From the NCBI GenBank assembly GCA_963746825.1, contig CAVVCU010000016.1, forward strand, positions 25,872 through 89,871: a stretch of 64,000 nucleotides of DNA, read 5' to 3'. Made by a program: the position numbers and the translations under genes. Origin of the DNA: JACVRW01 sp963746825. Its GTDB lineage: Bacteria > Actinomycetota > Thermoleophilia > Solirubrobacterales > Thermoleophilaceae. Every line of letters begins with the position of its first letter. Within the stretch, counting starts at the first letter, position 1. The notes beneath the pieces are model-generated. The model had not been told where the DNA came from, did no database searches, and was given only the letters and a program-made list of their open reading frames with translations. Below, piece after piece: positions 9,055-17,882 of the stretch.

Positions 9055-10779
9055 CTAGGTCGGCTGTCGCTTCCTTAGCCGATCGACCTCGGCCCAGGGA
9101 CGCGTGTTGGCCACCGCGTCGGCGGTGAGCCACGCCCGGCGCGCGGTGGCGATGCCGTAGCGCATGTTGGCGAGCGTCCGCGGCCAATGGGCGTCGGAGT
9201 CGACCACCAGGGTCACGCCCGCCTCGGCGGCGGCTCGCGCGTAGACGTCGTTGAGGTCGCGGCGGTCGGGGTTGGCGTTGATCTCGAGGAAGGTGCCGGT
9301 CTCGAGCGCCGCCGCGATCACCCGGTCGAGGTCGAGCGCGTAGGCCTCGCGGCGCTCGATCAGCCGGCCGGTGGGATGCCCGATCGCGTCTACGAAGGGG
9401 TTCTGCATCGCAGCCACCATGCGGTCGGTCTGCTGCTCTTCCGACAGCCGGAACGAGGTGTGCAGGCTGGCGACCACCCAGTCCAGTTGCTCGAGCACGT
9501 CATCGGCATAGTCCACCGTGCCGTCGGGAAGGATGTTGGTCTCGGTGCCCGCGAGCACCTGGATGCCGTCGAGCTCGAGCGAGCGGATGTGCTCGACCTG
9601 GCGCGCCAGCGCGTCGGCCTGGACATCGTTGCCGAAGCCGTGGGTGGCCGAGTGGTCGGTGATGGCCACGTAGTCGTAGCCGCGGTCCCGCGCCGTCTCG
9701 GCCATCTCCTCGACCGACGCGTGGCCGTCCGACAGGGTGGTGTGCATGTGAAGGTCTCCGCGGATGTCCTCGAGCTCGATGAGCTGCGGCAGGCGCTCCT
9801 GCCGCGCGGCCTGGAGCTCACCGCGATTCTCGCGCAGCTCCGGCGGGATCCAGCTCATGCCGAGCCGCGCGTAGACCTCCTCCTCGGTCGCGCAGGCCAG
9901 CAGCCCGCCGTTCTCGTCGTCCGCGATGCCGTACTCGCTTACGTGGAGGCCGCGCTTGACCGCCGCGCTGCGCAGTGCCTCGTTGTGCTTGCCCGAGCCG
10001 GTGAAGTGCTGGAGCAGGTTGCCGAACACCTCCTCGGGGACGATGCGCAGGTCGACGGGGAGCCCGGAGTGGGTGATCGCCCTGGCGCCCGCGGTGCCCG
10101 ACGAGTGGACCGAGTCGATGGGCTGCAGCGAGGAGAAGTGCTCCACCAGCGCCTCGGCGTCGCTCGTGGCGGCGACGATGTCGAGGTCCTTCACCGCGTC
10201 CACGCGGCGCCGTGCGCTGCCCGCCAGCTCGACTCTCAGCGCCGAGGGGTGGTCACGCAGGCCCGCCACCAGCTCGTCGCCGGCGGCCAGGGCCTTGGAG
10301 AGAATCATGCGCACTTTTGGGCGGCCGTCCGCGCCGGCGGCGAGCTCCGCCAGCACCTTCTCCTGTGCTTTCGGCCCGAAGCCGGGCACGCCGGTGAGCC
10401 GGCCGGCGTCGGCGGCGGCCCGGAGGTCGTCGAGCGACTCGATGCCGAGATGCTCGTGGAGCTGGCGCGCGCGCTTGGGACCGAGGCCCGGGATCTGCGT
10501 GACCGCCACGAGGCCGGCGGGAACGCGCGCCTTGAGCTTGTCGGCCGAAGGAATGGAGCCGCCCTCGAGCAGCGCGTCGATCTTGTCGGCGATCGTCTTG
10601 CCCACGCCGGGCAGATCGTCGGCCTTGCCCTGCCGGGCCATCTCGGCCACCGACACGCCGGCCTCGCGGATCGCCTTGGCGGCGTTGCGGTAGGCGACCA
10701 CGCGGTAGACCACCGCCCCGTCGAGCTCGTAGAGGCTGGCCAGCTCCTCGAACGCTTCCGCGATCTCACCGTTGCGCAT
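9055..10779 (-). CDS. polX: PolX-type DNA polymerase / 3'-5' exonuclease with PHP domain
   Basis: 574 residues from the ATG at 10779 (MRNGEIAEAFEELASLYEL). The N-terminal half has the helix-hairpin-helix segments LPGVGKTIADKIDAL and IPGLGPKRARQLHEH. The nucleotidyltransferase core follows with AGSARRRVDAVKDLDIV, which keeps GS and the metal Asp pair. The C-terminal PHP domain has DLHMHTTLSDG, ITDHSATHG and later metal ligands. PolX enzymes fill gaps in base-excision repair. The start is back to back with the mannosyltransferase gene, leaving almost no room for separate promoters. Confidence 0.88.
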   Translation of the reverse strand: MRNGEIAEAFEELASLYELDGAVVYRVVAYRNAAKAIREAGVSVAEMARQGKADDLPGVGKTIADKIDALLEGGSIPSADKLKARVPAGLVAVTQIPGLGPKRARQLHEHLGIESLDDLRAAADAGRLTGVPGFGPKAQEKVLAELAAGADGRPKVRMILSKALAAGDELVAGLRDHPSALRVELAGSARRRVDAVKDLDIVAATSDAEALVEHFSSLQPIDSVHSSGTAGARAITHSGLPVDLRIVPEEVFGNLLQHFTGSGKHNEALRSAAVKRGLHVSEYGIADDENGGLLACATEEEVYARLGMSWIPPELRENRGELQAARQERLPQLIELEDIRGDLHMHTTLSDGHASVEEMAETARDRGYDYVAITDHSATHGFGNDVQADALARQVEHIRSLELDGIQVLAGTETNILPDGTVDYADDVLEQLDWVVASLHTSFRLSEEQQTDRMVAAMQNPFVDAIGHPTGRLIERREAYALDLDRVIAAALETGTFLEINANPDRRDLNDVYARAAAEAGVTLVVDSDAHWPRTLANMRYGIATARRAWLTADAVANTRPWAEVDRLRKRQPT

Positions 10780-10801
10780 GCCACGGCTAGGGTACGCGCC
10801 C

Positions 10802-11521
10802 TTGGCGGGCGTCTGGCTCATCCTCCCCACCTACGACGAGGCCGAGAACCTCGAGGCCCTGGTCGAGGCGGCGCTCGAGCAGCTGGCCTCGACCGGGCTG
10901 GCCCACACCATCCTCGTGGTCGACGACAACTCCCCCGACGGGACGGGCGTGATCGCGGACCGGCTGTCGTCGCAACACGCCTCCGTAGAGGTGCTGCACC
11001 GGCCCGCCAAAGAGGGCCTCGGCCGGGCTTACCTGGCGGGGTTCGACCGGGCCCTGTCCGCCGGGGCCGACCTCGTGATGCAGATGGACTCCGACTTCTC
11101 CCACGACCCGGCCGACATCCCGCGCCTGATCGCGGCCGCGGGCGCGGCCGACGTGGTGCTCGGGTCGCGCTACGTGCCGGGCGGCGGGGTGACCAACTGG
11201 GCGCTGCGGCGGCGCATCCTCAGCCGGGGCGGCTGTGCCTACGCGCGCCTCATCCTCGGCGTGCCCGTGCGCGATCTCACCGGCGGGTTCAAGTGCTGGA
11301 ACCGAAGGGCGCTCGAGGACCTCGACCTCGAGGGCGTGGACACCCACGGCTACGGCTTCCAGATCGAGATGAGCTACCGGGCCACCAAGGCCGGCTTCAC
11401 GATCGCCGAGGTGCCGATCCTGTTCCGCGAGCGACGCGAGGGACAGTCGAAGATGGACACCAGGATCACGCTCGAGGCGGTCTGGAAGGTGCCGGCCCTC
11501 CGACTGCGGAGGAGGGGCTGA
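10802..11521 (+). CDS. Polyprenol monophosphomannose synthase (GT2 glycosyltransferase)
   Basis: 239 residues of the DPM1 type. ILPTYDEAENLEALV lies at the N terminus, LVVDDNSPDGTG binds the nucleotide sugar, VMQMDSDFSHDP contains the DXD-like metal site, then GSRYVPGGGV and DLTGGFKCWNR. It lacks a C-terminal membrane domain, as in actinobacterial Ppm1 catalytic units. The product would be polyprenyl-phosphate-mannose for cell-envelope mannosylation. TTG at 10802 gives the typical N terminus; an ATG at 10778 would add eight residues and overlap the divergent polX start. Confidence 0.8.
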   Translation: MAGVWLILPTYDEAENLEALVEAALEQLASTGLAHTILVVDDNSPDGTGVIADRLSSQHASVEVLHRPAKEGLGRAYLAGFDRALSAGADLVMQMDSDFSHDPADIPRLIAAAGAADVVLGSRYVPGGGVTNWALRRRILSRGGCAYARLILGVPVRDLTGGFKCWNRRALEDLDLEGVDTHGYGFQIEMSYRATKAGFTIAEVPILFRERREGQSKMDTRITLEAVWKVPALRLRRRG

Positions 11522-11527
11522 GCGGCG

Positions 11528-11761
11528 ATGCTCGCCGGGGCGACGGGCTTCCTCGCCCGGACGATCAGGGCGATTGCGCTGCTGGGGCGCGACGCTCGGA
11601 TACCGAAGCCGCTTCGCTTCGTGGCCGCCATCGGCCTGCTCCCGATTCCCGGGCCGGTGGACGAGGCACTGCTGCTCCTGATCGCCCCGGTCTTCGCCCT
11701 CTTCTACCGCGAGCCGATGCGTGACGCGTGGCGGGAGGCCTCTCGCTCAGCGGCCGATTGA
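11528..11761 (+). CDS. Small membrane protein, DUF1232-like
   Basis: 77 residues starting six bases after the mannosyltransferase stop. A conserved-looking block RDARIPKPLRFVAAIGLLP is followed by GPVDEALLLLIAPVFALFY, giving one or two membrane helices. It resembles small YkvA/DUF1232-type proteins, but the match is weak. Spacing implies co-transcription with the glycosyltransferase. Confidence 0.6.
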   Translation: MLAGATGFLARTIRAIALLGRDARIPKPLRFVAAIGLLPIPGPVDEALLLLIAPVFALFYREPMRDAWREASRSAAD

Positions 11762-11815
11762 CGCCGCCGGAGGGTGGGTATACTTCATTTTGTATAGCGA
11801 CCAACCGACCAGGAG
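11759..11815 (+). promoter_or_regulatory. Putative thioredoxin promoter and ribosome-binding site
   Basis: TTGACG (11759-11764) and TATACT (11779-11784) are spaced 14 bp, shorter than the ideal 17. A second AT-rich hexamer TATAGC (11793-11798) lies downstream. AGGAG at 11811-11815 is eight bases ahead of the thioredoxin ATG. The AT-rich patch stands out in this GC-rich sequence. Confidence 0.45.
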
Positions 11816-11823
11816 CCGCCAGC

Positions 11824-12153
11824 ATGGCCGAAGCAATCACCGAGGTAACCGACACGAACTTCCAGGCGGAGGTGCTCGAGTCTGACAAGCCCGTGTTGGT
11901 CGACTTCTGGGCTCCCTGGTGCGGTCCCTGCCGCATAATCGCTCCCCATCTCGAGGAGCTCGCCGGCGAGCGCGACGACCTTCGCATCGCCAAGCTCAAC
12001 GTGGACGAGAACCCCCAGATCTCATCGCAGTACAACGTGATGTCGATCCCCATGCTCCTGCTCTTCAAGCAGGGCCAGGTGGCCCACCAGATCATCGGGG
12101 CGCTGCCGAAGAACCGGCTCGTGCAGGAGATCGAGCCGGCGCTGGCGGCTTAG
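11824..12153 (+). CDS. trxA: Thioredoxin
   Basis: 109 residues, the usual thioredoxin length, with the active site FWAPWCGPCR and the cis-proline loop VMSIPMLLLF. It reduces protein disulfides in the cytoplasm using thioredoxin reductase. The ATG at 11824 is preceded by AGGAG. It is followed, convergently, by a membrane-protein gene ending at 12158. Confidence 0.95.
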   Translation: MAEAITEVTDTNFQAEVLESDKPVLVDFWAPWCGPCRIIAPHLEELAGERDDLRIAKLNVDENPQISSQYNVMSIPMLLLFKQGQVAHQIIGALPKNRLVQEIEPALAA

Positions 12154-12157
12154 TCGA

Positions 12158-12571
12158 TCAGGCCGGCGTCGCGGGCGCGTTCGGCTGCTCGCGCTCGCGC
12201 CGCGCGCGGTAGACGCCGCCCAGCGTTCCCAGGATCGCGCCCACGATCGTCGTTACCACTACCAGGCTGACCTGGGGCTCGCTCAGGTGGGCCTTGGGCT
12301 CGGTGTCGAGGATCTCCAGGCCGAGCAGGATGAAGCTGCCGTAGATGAGCCCTCCGAGCGCGCCGCGCACGAAGCCCTGCTCACCGCCGCGGTGCTCCAT
12401 GCCGCCGACGAAGCCGCCCAGCAGGGCGATCGGGCCGACGAGGACGTAGTAGACGATCTCGTTCCAGCCCAGCGCCAGGCCGGTCACCAGCCCGAAGATC
12501 AGCGTGACCACGATCGCGCCCACGATCTGCTCGGCGGGGGTGCGCTCCTCGAAGGCGGGCGGAAGCGGCAT
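12158..12571 (-). CDS. Four-helix membrane protein of unknown function
   Basis: 137 residues with four hydrophobic segments: QIVGAIVVTLIFGLVTGLAL, EIVYYVLVGPIALLGGFVGG, FVRGALGGLIYGSFILLGL and VSLVVVTTIVGAILGTLGGV. The tail is basic (RARREREQ). I recognise no family. It begins 14 bases after the ileS stop on the same strand and so probably shares its transcript. Confidence 0.7.
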   Translation of the reverse strand: MPLPPAFEERTPAEQIVGAIVVTLIFGLVTGLALGWNEIVYYVLVGPIALLGGFVGGMEHRGGEQGFVRGALGGLIYGSFILLGLEILDTEPKAHLSEPQVSLVVVTTIVGAILGTLGGVYRARREREQPNAPATPA

Positions 12572-12585
12572 GGCCGCGGGCCAGG

Positions 12586-15500
12586 TTACCTTCGCTCGAC
12601 CAAGATGAGCAAGGCGCGGCCCTCGATCTCGGCCGTCTCCCCGGCGGCGTCGGCGCCGTCGAAGGTGACCGCCGTGGCCAGGGTCTCCCCGGCCACGTAC
12701 TCCTGATGCGCCCGGGTGGCGTCCAACAGCTCGTCGTCGCCTCCCAGGGTCAGCGAGATCCGGTCCTCGACGTTGAGCCCTGCGTTCTTGCGCGCGCCCT
12801 GCACGGCGTGCACCACCTCGCGCGCGAGGCCCTCCCGGCGTAGGTCGTCGTCGAGCTCGAGGTTGAGCGCGACCGCGTGCGTGCCCGCGCGCTCGACCTG
12901 GTAGCCCTCGAGCGGCTGCAGCACGATCTGCACGTCGTCGGGCCCGATCTCGTGCTCGCTGCCGTCGACGTTGATGCCCGAGCGCCCACCCTCGCGAAGG
13001 CGCCCCGGCTCGAGAGCGGCCACCGCCGCCGCCACCTGGGGCATCTGCTTGCCGAAGCGCGGCCCGAGCGTGCGGTAGTTGGGCTTGATCTCGAAGCGGC
13101 CCAGCTCCTCGGCCTCCGATACGTAGCGGACCGACTTCACGTTGAGCTCGTCGATGAGCAGGCGCTCGAGGCGCTCGATGGCCTCGCGCTCGCGGTCGGC
13201 GGCCACCACCACCGCCTCGCTCAGCGGCTGGCGCACCTTCAGCTTGGCGTGCGCCCGGGCGGCGCGCCCCAGCTCCACCGCGTCGCGCACCACCTGCATG
13301 TCCCGCTCGAGGCGCTCGTCGCGCTCGCCGGGCTCGGGGAAGTCGCACAGGTGAACCGACGGCTCGCGCCCGTCGAGATTGTCGTAGATCTCGTCGGTGA
13401 TGAAGGGGGTGAGCGGCGCAAGCAGCTTGGCCACCGTCACGAGGCTCTCGTGCAGGGTCGAGAAGGCGGCGGGGTCGCCGTCCCAGAAGCGCCGGCGCGA
13501 CAGCCGCACGTACCAGTTGGAGAGGTCGTCGACGAACTCGGCCACCGCCCGGCCGGCGAACGTGGTGTCGTAGCCGTCCATGCGCTCGACCACGCGCTCC
13601 ACGGTGGCCGCCAGGCGCGAGCGGATCCAGCGATCGAGCTCGGTCGGCTCGCCGCTGGCACCTGGGTCCTCGATCGCGTTCACGTTCGCGTACATCACGT
13701 AGAACGCGTAGGTGTTCCACAGCGGCTTGAGGAACTGTCGTACCGATTCGCCCACCGTCTCGAGCGAGAAGCGGTAGCCGTCCCAGGGCTGCTTCGAGGT
13801 GAAGTAGTACCAGCGAAAGGCGTCCGCGCCGTGGGTGTCGAGCACGTCCCAGGGAACGACCACGTTGCCCTTCGACTTGGACATCTTCTGGCCCTCGGCA
13901 TCGAGGATCAGGCCCAGGCACAGGCAGGTTTCATAGGACGAGCGGCCGAACAGCAGCACCGACACCGCGAGCAACGAGTAGAACCAACCGCGCGTCTGGT
14001 CGAGGGCCTCGCAGATGTACTGGGCCGGGTAGCTGTCCTCGAAGGCGTCCTGGTTCTCGAAGGGGGCGTGCCACTGGGCGAAGGGCATGCAGCCCGAGTC
14101 CCACCACACGTCGATCAGGTCGGGCACTCGGTGCATGGCGGCGCCGCAGTCCGAGCAGCGCAGCACGGGCGCGTCGATGTAGGGGCGGTGCACGTCGTCC
14201 GGCGGCTCTCCGCCGCGCTCGCGGATCTCCTCCAGCGAGCCGATGCACACCACGTGGGCGGGGTCGGCGTCGCAGCGCCAGATCGGTAGCGGCGTGCCCC
14301 AGTAACGCTCGCGCGAGAGCGCCCAGTCGACGTTGTTCTCCAGCCAGTTGCCCATCCGGCCGTGCTTGATGTGCTCGGGATGCCAGTCCACGGTCTCGTT
14401 GGCGGCCAGCAGCTGGTCCTTGACCTCGCTGGTGCGCGCGTACCAGCCGGTCTTGGCGTAGTAGATGAGCGGCGTGTCGCAGCGCCAGCAGTGCGGATAG
14501 GAGTGGGTGTACTCGCCCGCCCTGAAGAGCCGACCGGAGTCGCGAAGCGCCTCGATGACCTGGGGGTCGGCCTCGCGCACGTGCAGGCCGGCGAAGGGGC
14601 CGGTGCGGTCGTCGAAGGTGCCGTCGGGGCGGACGGGGTTGTGGATGGTCAGGCCGTTGTCGGTGGCCAGGCGGAAGTCGTCCTCGCCGAAGGCCGCCCC
14701 GGTGTGCACCACGCCGGTGCCGTCCTCGACCGAGACGAAGTCGCCGGCGAGCACGGTGTGCCCCTTGGGCCCGTAGTCGCTGAAGTAGGGAAAGGGGGCC
14801 TCGTAGGGCAGGCCGAGCAGCTCCGAGCCGGGCATGCGCTCCTCGATCTCGGCGTCCTCTCCGAGCACCCGTTCCACCAGCGCCTCGGCCAGGATGAGGC
14901 GCTCACCATCCAAGCGTGCGCGAACGTAGGTGACCTCGGGATCGACGGCGATCGCCGCGTGGGGAACGAGCGTCCACGGCATGGTGGTCCAGGCCAGCAG
15001 CGAGACGTCGGGCTCGTCACGCAGGGGGAACTTCACGAACACCGACGGGTCGACGGTGTCCCTGTAGCCCTGCGCGACCTCGTGACTCGACAGCGCGGTG
15101 CCGCAGCGGGTGCAGTAGGGCACGACCTTGTGGCCCTCGGTCAGGAGGCCCTTCTCGAAGACCTGCTTGAGCGACCACCAGACCGACTCGACGTAGGAGT
15201 TGTCGAGCGTGTAGTAGGCGTCGTCGGTGTCGACCCAGAAGCCGATGCGCTCAGTCAGCGCGTTCCACTCGTCGATGTAGCGCAGCACCGACTCACGGCA
15301 TTTCGCGTTGAACTCGGCCACGCCGTAGCGCTCGATGTCCTCCTTGGATGTGAAGCCGAGCTCCTTCTCGATCTCGAGCTCCACGGGCAGGCCGTGGCAG
15401 TCCCAGCCGCCCTTGCGGTGAACCAGGTGGCCCTGCATCGTCTTGTAGCGCGGGAACACGTCCTTGAACACGCGCGCGAGCACGTGATGGGAGCCCGGCC

Positions 15501-15663
15501 GGCCGTTGGCGGTGGGCGGTCCCTCGTAGAAGACGAATTTCGGACTGCCTTCCCGGCGGCGCACCGATTCGCCGAACACGTCGCGTTCGCGCCACCGCTC
15601 GAGAATGCCCTGTTCAAGGGCAGGAAAGGACTGCGCGGAGTCGACGGAGCGGTAGCGCGGCAT
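12586..15663 (-). CDS. ileS: Isoleucyl-tRNA synthetase
   Basis: About 1025 residues of class I synthetase. The HIGH-like motif is PPTANGRPGSHH, the active-site peptide is GGWDCHGLPVE, and KMSKSKGNVV closes the nucleotide site. ERYWGTPLPIWRC and a Cys pair in LRCSDCGAAM are the pattern of the long, eukaryote-like IleS (type 2) clade, which is often mupirocin tolerant; that last point is inference. MPRYRSVD at 15663 matches family N termini. An ATG at 15693 is possible. TACAAT on this strand (15679-15674) could be a -10 giving a nearly leaderless mRNA. No T-box leader is present. Confidence 0.92.
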   Translation of the reverse strand: MPRYRSVDSAQSFPALEQGILERWRERDVFGESVRRREGSPKFVFYEGPPTANGRPGSHHVLARVFKDVFPRYKTMQGHLVHRKGGWDCHGLPVELEIEKELGFTSKEDIERYGVAEFNAKCRESVLRYIDEWNALTERIGFWVDTDDAYYTLDNSYVESVWWSLKQVFEKGLLTEGHKVVPYCTRCGTALSSHEVAQGYRDTVDPSVFVKFPLRDEPDVSLLAWTTMPWTLVPHAAIAVDPEVTYVRARLDGERLILAEALVERVLGEDAEIEERMPGSELLGLPYEAPFPYFSDYGPKGHTVLAGDFVSVEDGTGVVHTGAAFGEDDFRLATDNGLTIHNPVRPDGTFDDRTGPFAGLHVREADPQVIEALRDSGRLFRAGEYTHSYPHCWRCDTPLIYYAKTGWYARTSEVKDQLLAANETVDWHPEHIKHGRMGNWLENNVDWALSRERYWGTPLPIWRCDADPAHVVCIGSLEEIRERGGEPPDDVHRPYIDAPVLRCSDCGAAMHRVPDLIDVWWDSGCMPFAQWHAPFENQDAFEDSYPAQYICEALDQTRGWFYSLLAVSVLLFGRSSYETCLCLGLILDAEGQKMSKSKGNVVVPWDVLDTHGADAFRWYYFTSKQPWDGYRFSLETVGESVRQFLKPLWNTYAFYVMYANVNAIEDPGASGEPTELDRWIRSRLAATVERVVERMDGYDTTFAGRAVAEFVDDLSNWYVRLSRRRFWDGDPAAFSTLHESLVTVAKLLAPLTPFITDEIYDNLDGREPSVHLCDFPEPGERDERLERDMQVVRDAVELGRAARAHAKLKVRQPLSEAVVVAADREREAIERLERLLIDELNVKSVRYVSEAEELGRFEIKPNYRTLGPRFGKQMPQVAAAVAALEPGRLREGGRSGINVDGSEHEIGPDDVQIVLQPLEGYQVERAGTHAVALNLELDDDLRREGLAREVVHAVQGARKNAGLNVEDRISLTLGGDDELLDATRAHQEYVAGETLATAVTFDGADAAGETAEIEGRALLILVERR

Positions 15664-15721
15664 CGGGTCGTCGATTGTAGGCGGGGTGTGCATGGAGCCC
15701 GAATCGTGCTAGTAGTACCGG

Positions 15722-15858
15722 CCAATCGCCGAATCGTCCGTGGCATGAGGCCGAGGACGAACGGGGGACCCAAATCAAGATGGGGCTAACCGGCAGCAGC
15801 CAGCCGGCGCGTGACTTCTTTCCTGCGCGAGCCCGACAGCTAACCCCGTAGGCCGTTG
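15722..15858 (+). promoter_or_regulatory. c-di-AMP riboswitch (ydaO/yuaA class)
   Basis: The conserved blocks of this class appear in order: ATCGCCGAATCCGT-like ATCGCCGAATCGTCCG, then GAACGGGGGACCCAAAT, GGGGCTAACCGG, and finally CGACAGCTAACCCCGTAGGC. A strong SD (GAGGAG) and a GTG start follow within 20 bases. In actinobacteria these RNAs control cell-wall-active secreted proteins such as resuscitation factors. Here the target is a secreted CAP-domain protein. The class is on when ligand is low. Confidence 0.9.
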
Positions 15859-15875
15859 GAAAGAGGAGTCCAGGA

Positions 15876-16337
15876 GTGCGCCGTACATCCGCCCTTGTTG
15901 CGTGCGTGGCAGCCGCCACAGCTCTGCTGTGCCCTGGCTCTGCGTTCGCGGCCGCCGCCGGCGTGAGCGCCGAAGCGAAGGCGATCGGCGCCCTCAACGA
16001 GATCCGCGCCGCCAACGGCCTGGCTCCGCTGCGCACCTCGAGGAGCCTGGCCCGGTCGGCGAACGCCTATTCGCGCCACATGCTCGACAACGACTTCTTC
16101 GGCCACCAGGCCCGCATTCCGGTGGCCGCGGGCTTCCGCACCGCGGGCGAGACGCTGGCCTGGCACTCGGGCCACAGCGCGGGAGCCAAGCGCACCGTGC
16201 GCGCCTGGATGGCCTCGCCGCCCCACCGCTCCGTGCTCATGTCCTCCGCCTACAGCATGGTGGGAATGGGCATGGAGATGGGGCACCTCGGCAGCCGCGC
16301 CACCACCATGTGGGTGGCGCACTTCGGCCACCGCTAG
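15876..16337 (+). CDS. Secreted CAP-domain (SCP/PR-1-like) protein
   Basis: 153 residues with a signal peptide (LVACVAAATALLCPGSAFA) and one CAP domain: ALNEIRAANGLAPL, SANAYSRHMLDNDFFGH, AGETLAWHSG, AWMASPPHRSVLM and TTMWVAHFGHR. The paired His and the Glu of AGETL form the usual CAP cavity. The GTG at 15876 is set by AGGAG at 15863-15867. Location is extracellular or cell wall. Control by the c-di-AMP riboswitch immediately upstream implies a role in envelope or osmotic homeostasis. Confidence 0.88.
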   Translation: MRRTSALVACVAAATALLCPGSAFAAAAGVSAEAKAIGALNEIRAANGLAPLRTSRSLARSANAYSRHMLDNDFFGHQARIPVAAGFRTAGETLAWHSGHSAGAKRTVRAWMASPPHRSVLMSSAYSMVGMGMEMGHLGSRATTMWVAHFGHR

Positions 16338-16350
16338 GGAATCCCTTGCC

Positions 16351-16794
16351 CTAAGCCGCCAGCTTTCGGCAGAGGACCGAAAGCGTGTGCTTCTCGCCCT
16401 CGTCGAGGGCGTCGAAGGCGCGGGTGACCCGATCGGAGTGAGCGGGGAAGAGGCGCTCCACCAACTCGTTGCCGGCCCCCGTGAGCTCCACCAGCACGAT
16501 GCGCCGGTCCGACGGGGAGCGGCGGCGCACCACGTATCCGCGCGCTGACAGGGTGACCGTGACCTCGGTGGCGTTGGCCTTCGACCAGCCCAGGCGACGA
16601 CGGAGCGTCTTCAGCTCGAGCGTGCCCCCCGCGGTGGTGAGCACCACGAGCACGGAGAAGCCCGCCGCGGTGACGCCCTCGCGCTCCAGCTCGGCGGCGA
16701 GGCGGCGGCGCACGGCGGCCTCCGCGCGCACCAGCGACTGAAGGGCGCGGTGGGCCAGTGGATCCCCTAGCTCGAGCAGCATCGCGAACGCCAC
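16351..16794 (-). CDS. MarR-family transcriptional regulator
   Basis: 147 residues with a winged helix: recognition helix GWSKANATEVTVTLSARGYV, then the wing RRRSPSDRRIVLVELTGAG with the DRR motif typical of MarR. It would bind DNA as a dimer and respond to small phenolic or oxidative signals. The next gene upstream on the same strand is a MerR-type regulator, 39 bases away, so the two may be co-transcribed. Confidence 0.88.
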   Translation of the reverse strand: MAFAMLLELGDPLAHRALQSLVRAEAAVRRRLAAELEREGVTAAGFSVLVVLTTAGGTLELKTLRRRLGWSKANATEVTVTLSARGYVVRRRSPSDRRIVLVELTGAGNELVERLFPAHSDRVTRAFDALDEGEKHTLSVLCRKLAA

Positions 16795-16833
16795 CCTAAG
16801 GGCGAGGGCGGACGGGAACCGCCCGCCGCCGGG

Positions 16834-17754
16834 TCAGCCGGCGCGCTTGCTCGCGGCCAGCGAGATGCGCCCGGACCGCGGCTCCGCGGTGGGCTCGGGC
16901 ACGGTCAGCACCTGGTCGAGGCGCCCGCTGTCGACGTAGCCCTTCAGGCGCTCGACGGCCTCGGCGGGCGCGCTGCCCAGCGAGGGGATACCGTGATCGC
17001 CGCTGGCGGGCATCGTCTCGCGGTACTCGAAGACCGGCGCGACCGAGCCCACTTGGCGGACGGCGTACACGAGCCGGCCCACAACGTCGAGCGTGGCCTC
17101 GCCGCCGCAGAAGACAAAGGCGGTCGGGTCGAGCGCGCGGATCGCGCGGACCACCCGTTCCGGCTGCATGTCGAAGGACAGCAGGAGCGTGCGAAAGCCG
17201 GCGCGCCGAAGGCTCAGCTCGAGCGCCTGCACGTGCATTGAGTCGATGTCGAGCCGCGGGCTCGAGTCGAACAGGAGAACGCCCTGGGGACGGCTCGGCG
17301 GCGGCGCCACACGGCGGGCCGCGTGCATCCACCCGGTGGCCCAGCGCAGAGCGAGCTCGCGCTCGGCCTCGCGGCCCTCACGGCCGTCGGCCAGCTCGAG
17401 CGCCGGCAGCAGGACCTCCTCCACCGATCGCTCCACCGACCGGACGGCGAGGCTCTCCTCGAGCACGCGGTCCGCGAGTCCCTCGTCGAAGTGGTCCCAC
17501 GCGTCGAGCATCCGGCTGGGCGAGCTCGGTCCCTCGCCGCGCTGGCGGGCCAGCTCGATGGCGGAGGAGATGTTGTGGGTCTCGAGCAGGGCCCGGCGCA
17601 GGGATTCGAGCTCGGCCAGGTCGTACTGGCGGTGGCCGCCCTGCGTACGGCGCGGCTTGGGGTAGCCGAAGCGCCGTTCCCAGCTACGCAGCGTATTGGG
17701 GCTCACCCCCAGCAACTCTGCAGCCGCGTTGGTCCTGATCCCGCTCACACACAC
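16834..17754 (-). CDS. MerR-family regulator with B12-binding-like C-terminal domain
   Basis: 306 residues. The N-terminal MerR helix-turn-helix is intact (AAELLGVSPNTLRSWERRFG, then GGHRQYDLAEL). A helical linker and a Rossmann-like C-terminal domain follow (GVLLFDSSPRLDIDSMHVQA, AFVFCGGEATLDVVG), in the layout of CarH/LitR light- and B12-responsive regulators. The DXHXXG cobalamin ligand and the linker EH motif are not visible, so cobalamin binding is doubtful. Starts at GTG 17754 or GTG 17748 are both possible. Confidence 0.78.
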   Translation of the reverse strand: MCVSGIRTNAAAELLGVSPNTLRSWERRFGYPKPRRTQGGHRQYDLAELESLRRALLETHNISSAIELARQRGEGPSSPSRMLDAWDHFDEGLADRVLEESLAVRSVERSVEEVLLPALELADGREGREAERELALRWATGWMHAARRVAPPPSRPQGVLLFDSSPRLDIDSMHVQALELSLRRAGFRTLLLSFDMQPERVVRAIRALDPTAFVFCGGEATLDVVGRLVYAVRQVGSVAPVFEYRETMPASGDHGIPSLGSAPAEAVERLKGYVDSGRLDQVLTVPEPTAEPRSGRISLAASKRAG

Positions 17755-17882
17755 TCCGTCCCGTTCAAGCGCTTGCCCCCTTGCATAGGTTTCGGCCAGA
17801 AGCGCTCATAACTTGAGTCAACTTTCGGTACGGAGTTCGGACTGGCGGGCAAGGTGTGCAGAGCTTCTCGCCCCCCGCTCGG
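17755..17882. promoter_or_regulatory. Operator-like palindromes upstream of the MerR gene
   Basis: CAAGCGCTTG (17766-17775) is a perfect 10-bp palindrome. GAAGCGCTC (17800-17808) repeats most of it 34 bp away, and TTGAGTCAA (17813-17821) is a second dyad. Read on the minus strand the last one contains TTGACT, a possible -35. The layout suits autoregulation by the adjacent MerR protein, but binding is inferred only. Confidence 0.35.

Noticed and set aside
9187..11724. Long plus-strand open frame across polX and the glycosyltransferase
   Set aside because: The sequence is the reverse of PolX codons and then an off-frame reading of the mannosyltransferase; both real genes explain the coding signal.
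15694..15880. T-box leader for ileS
   Set aside because: The minus strand upstream of ileS has no T-box motif (AGGGTGGAACCGCG-type); the interval is occupied by the plus-strand c-di-AMP riboswitch.
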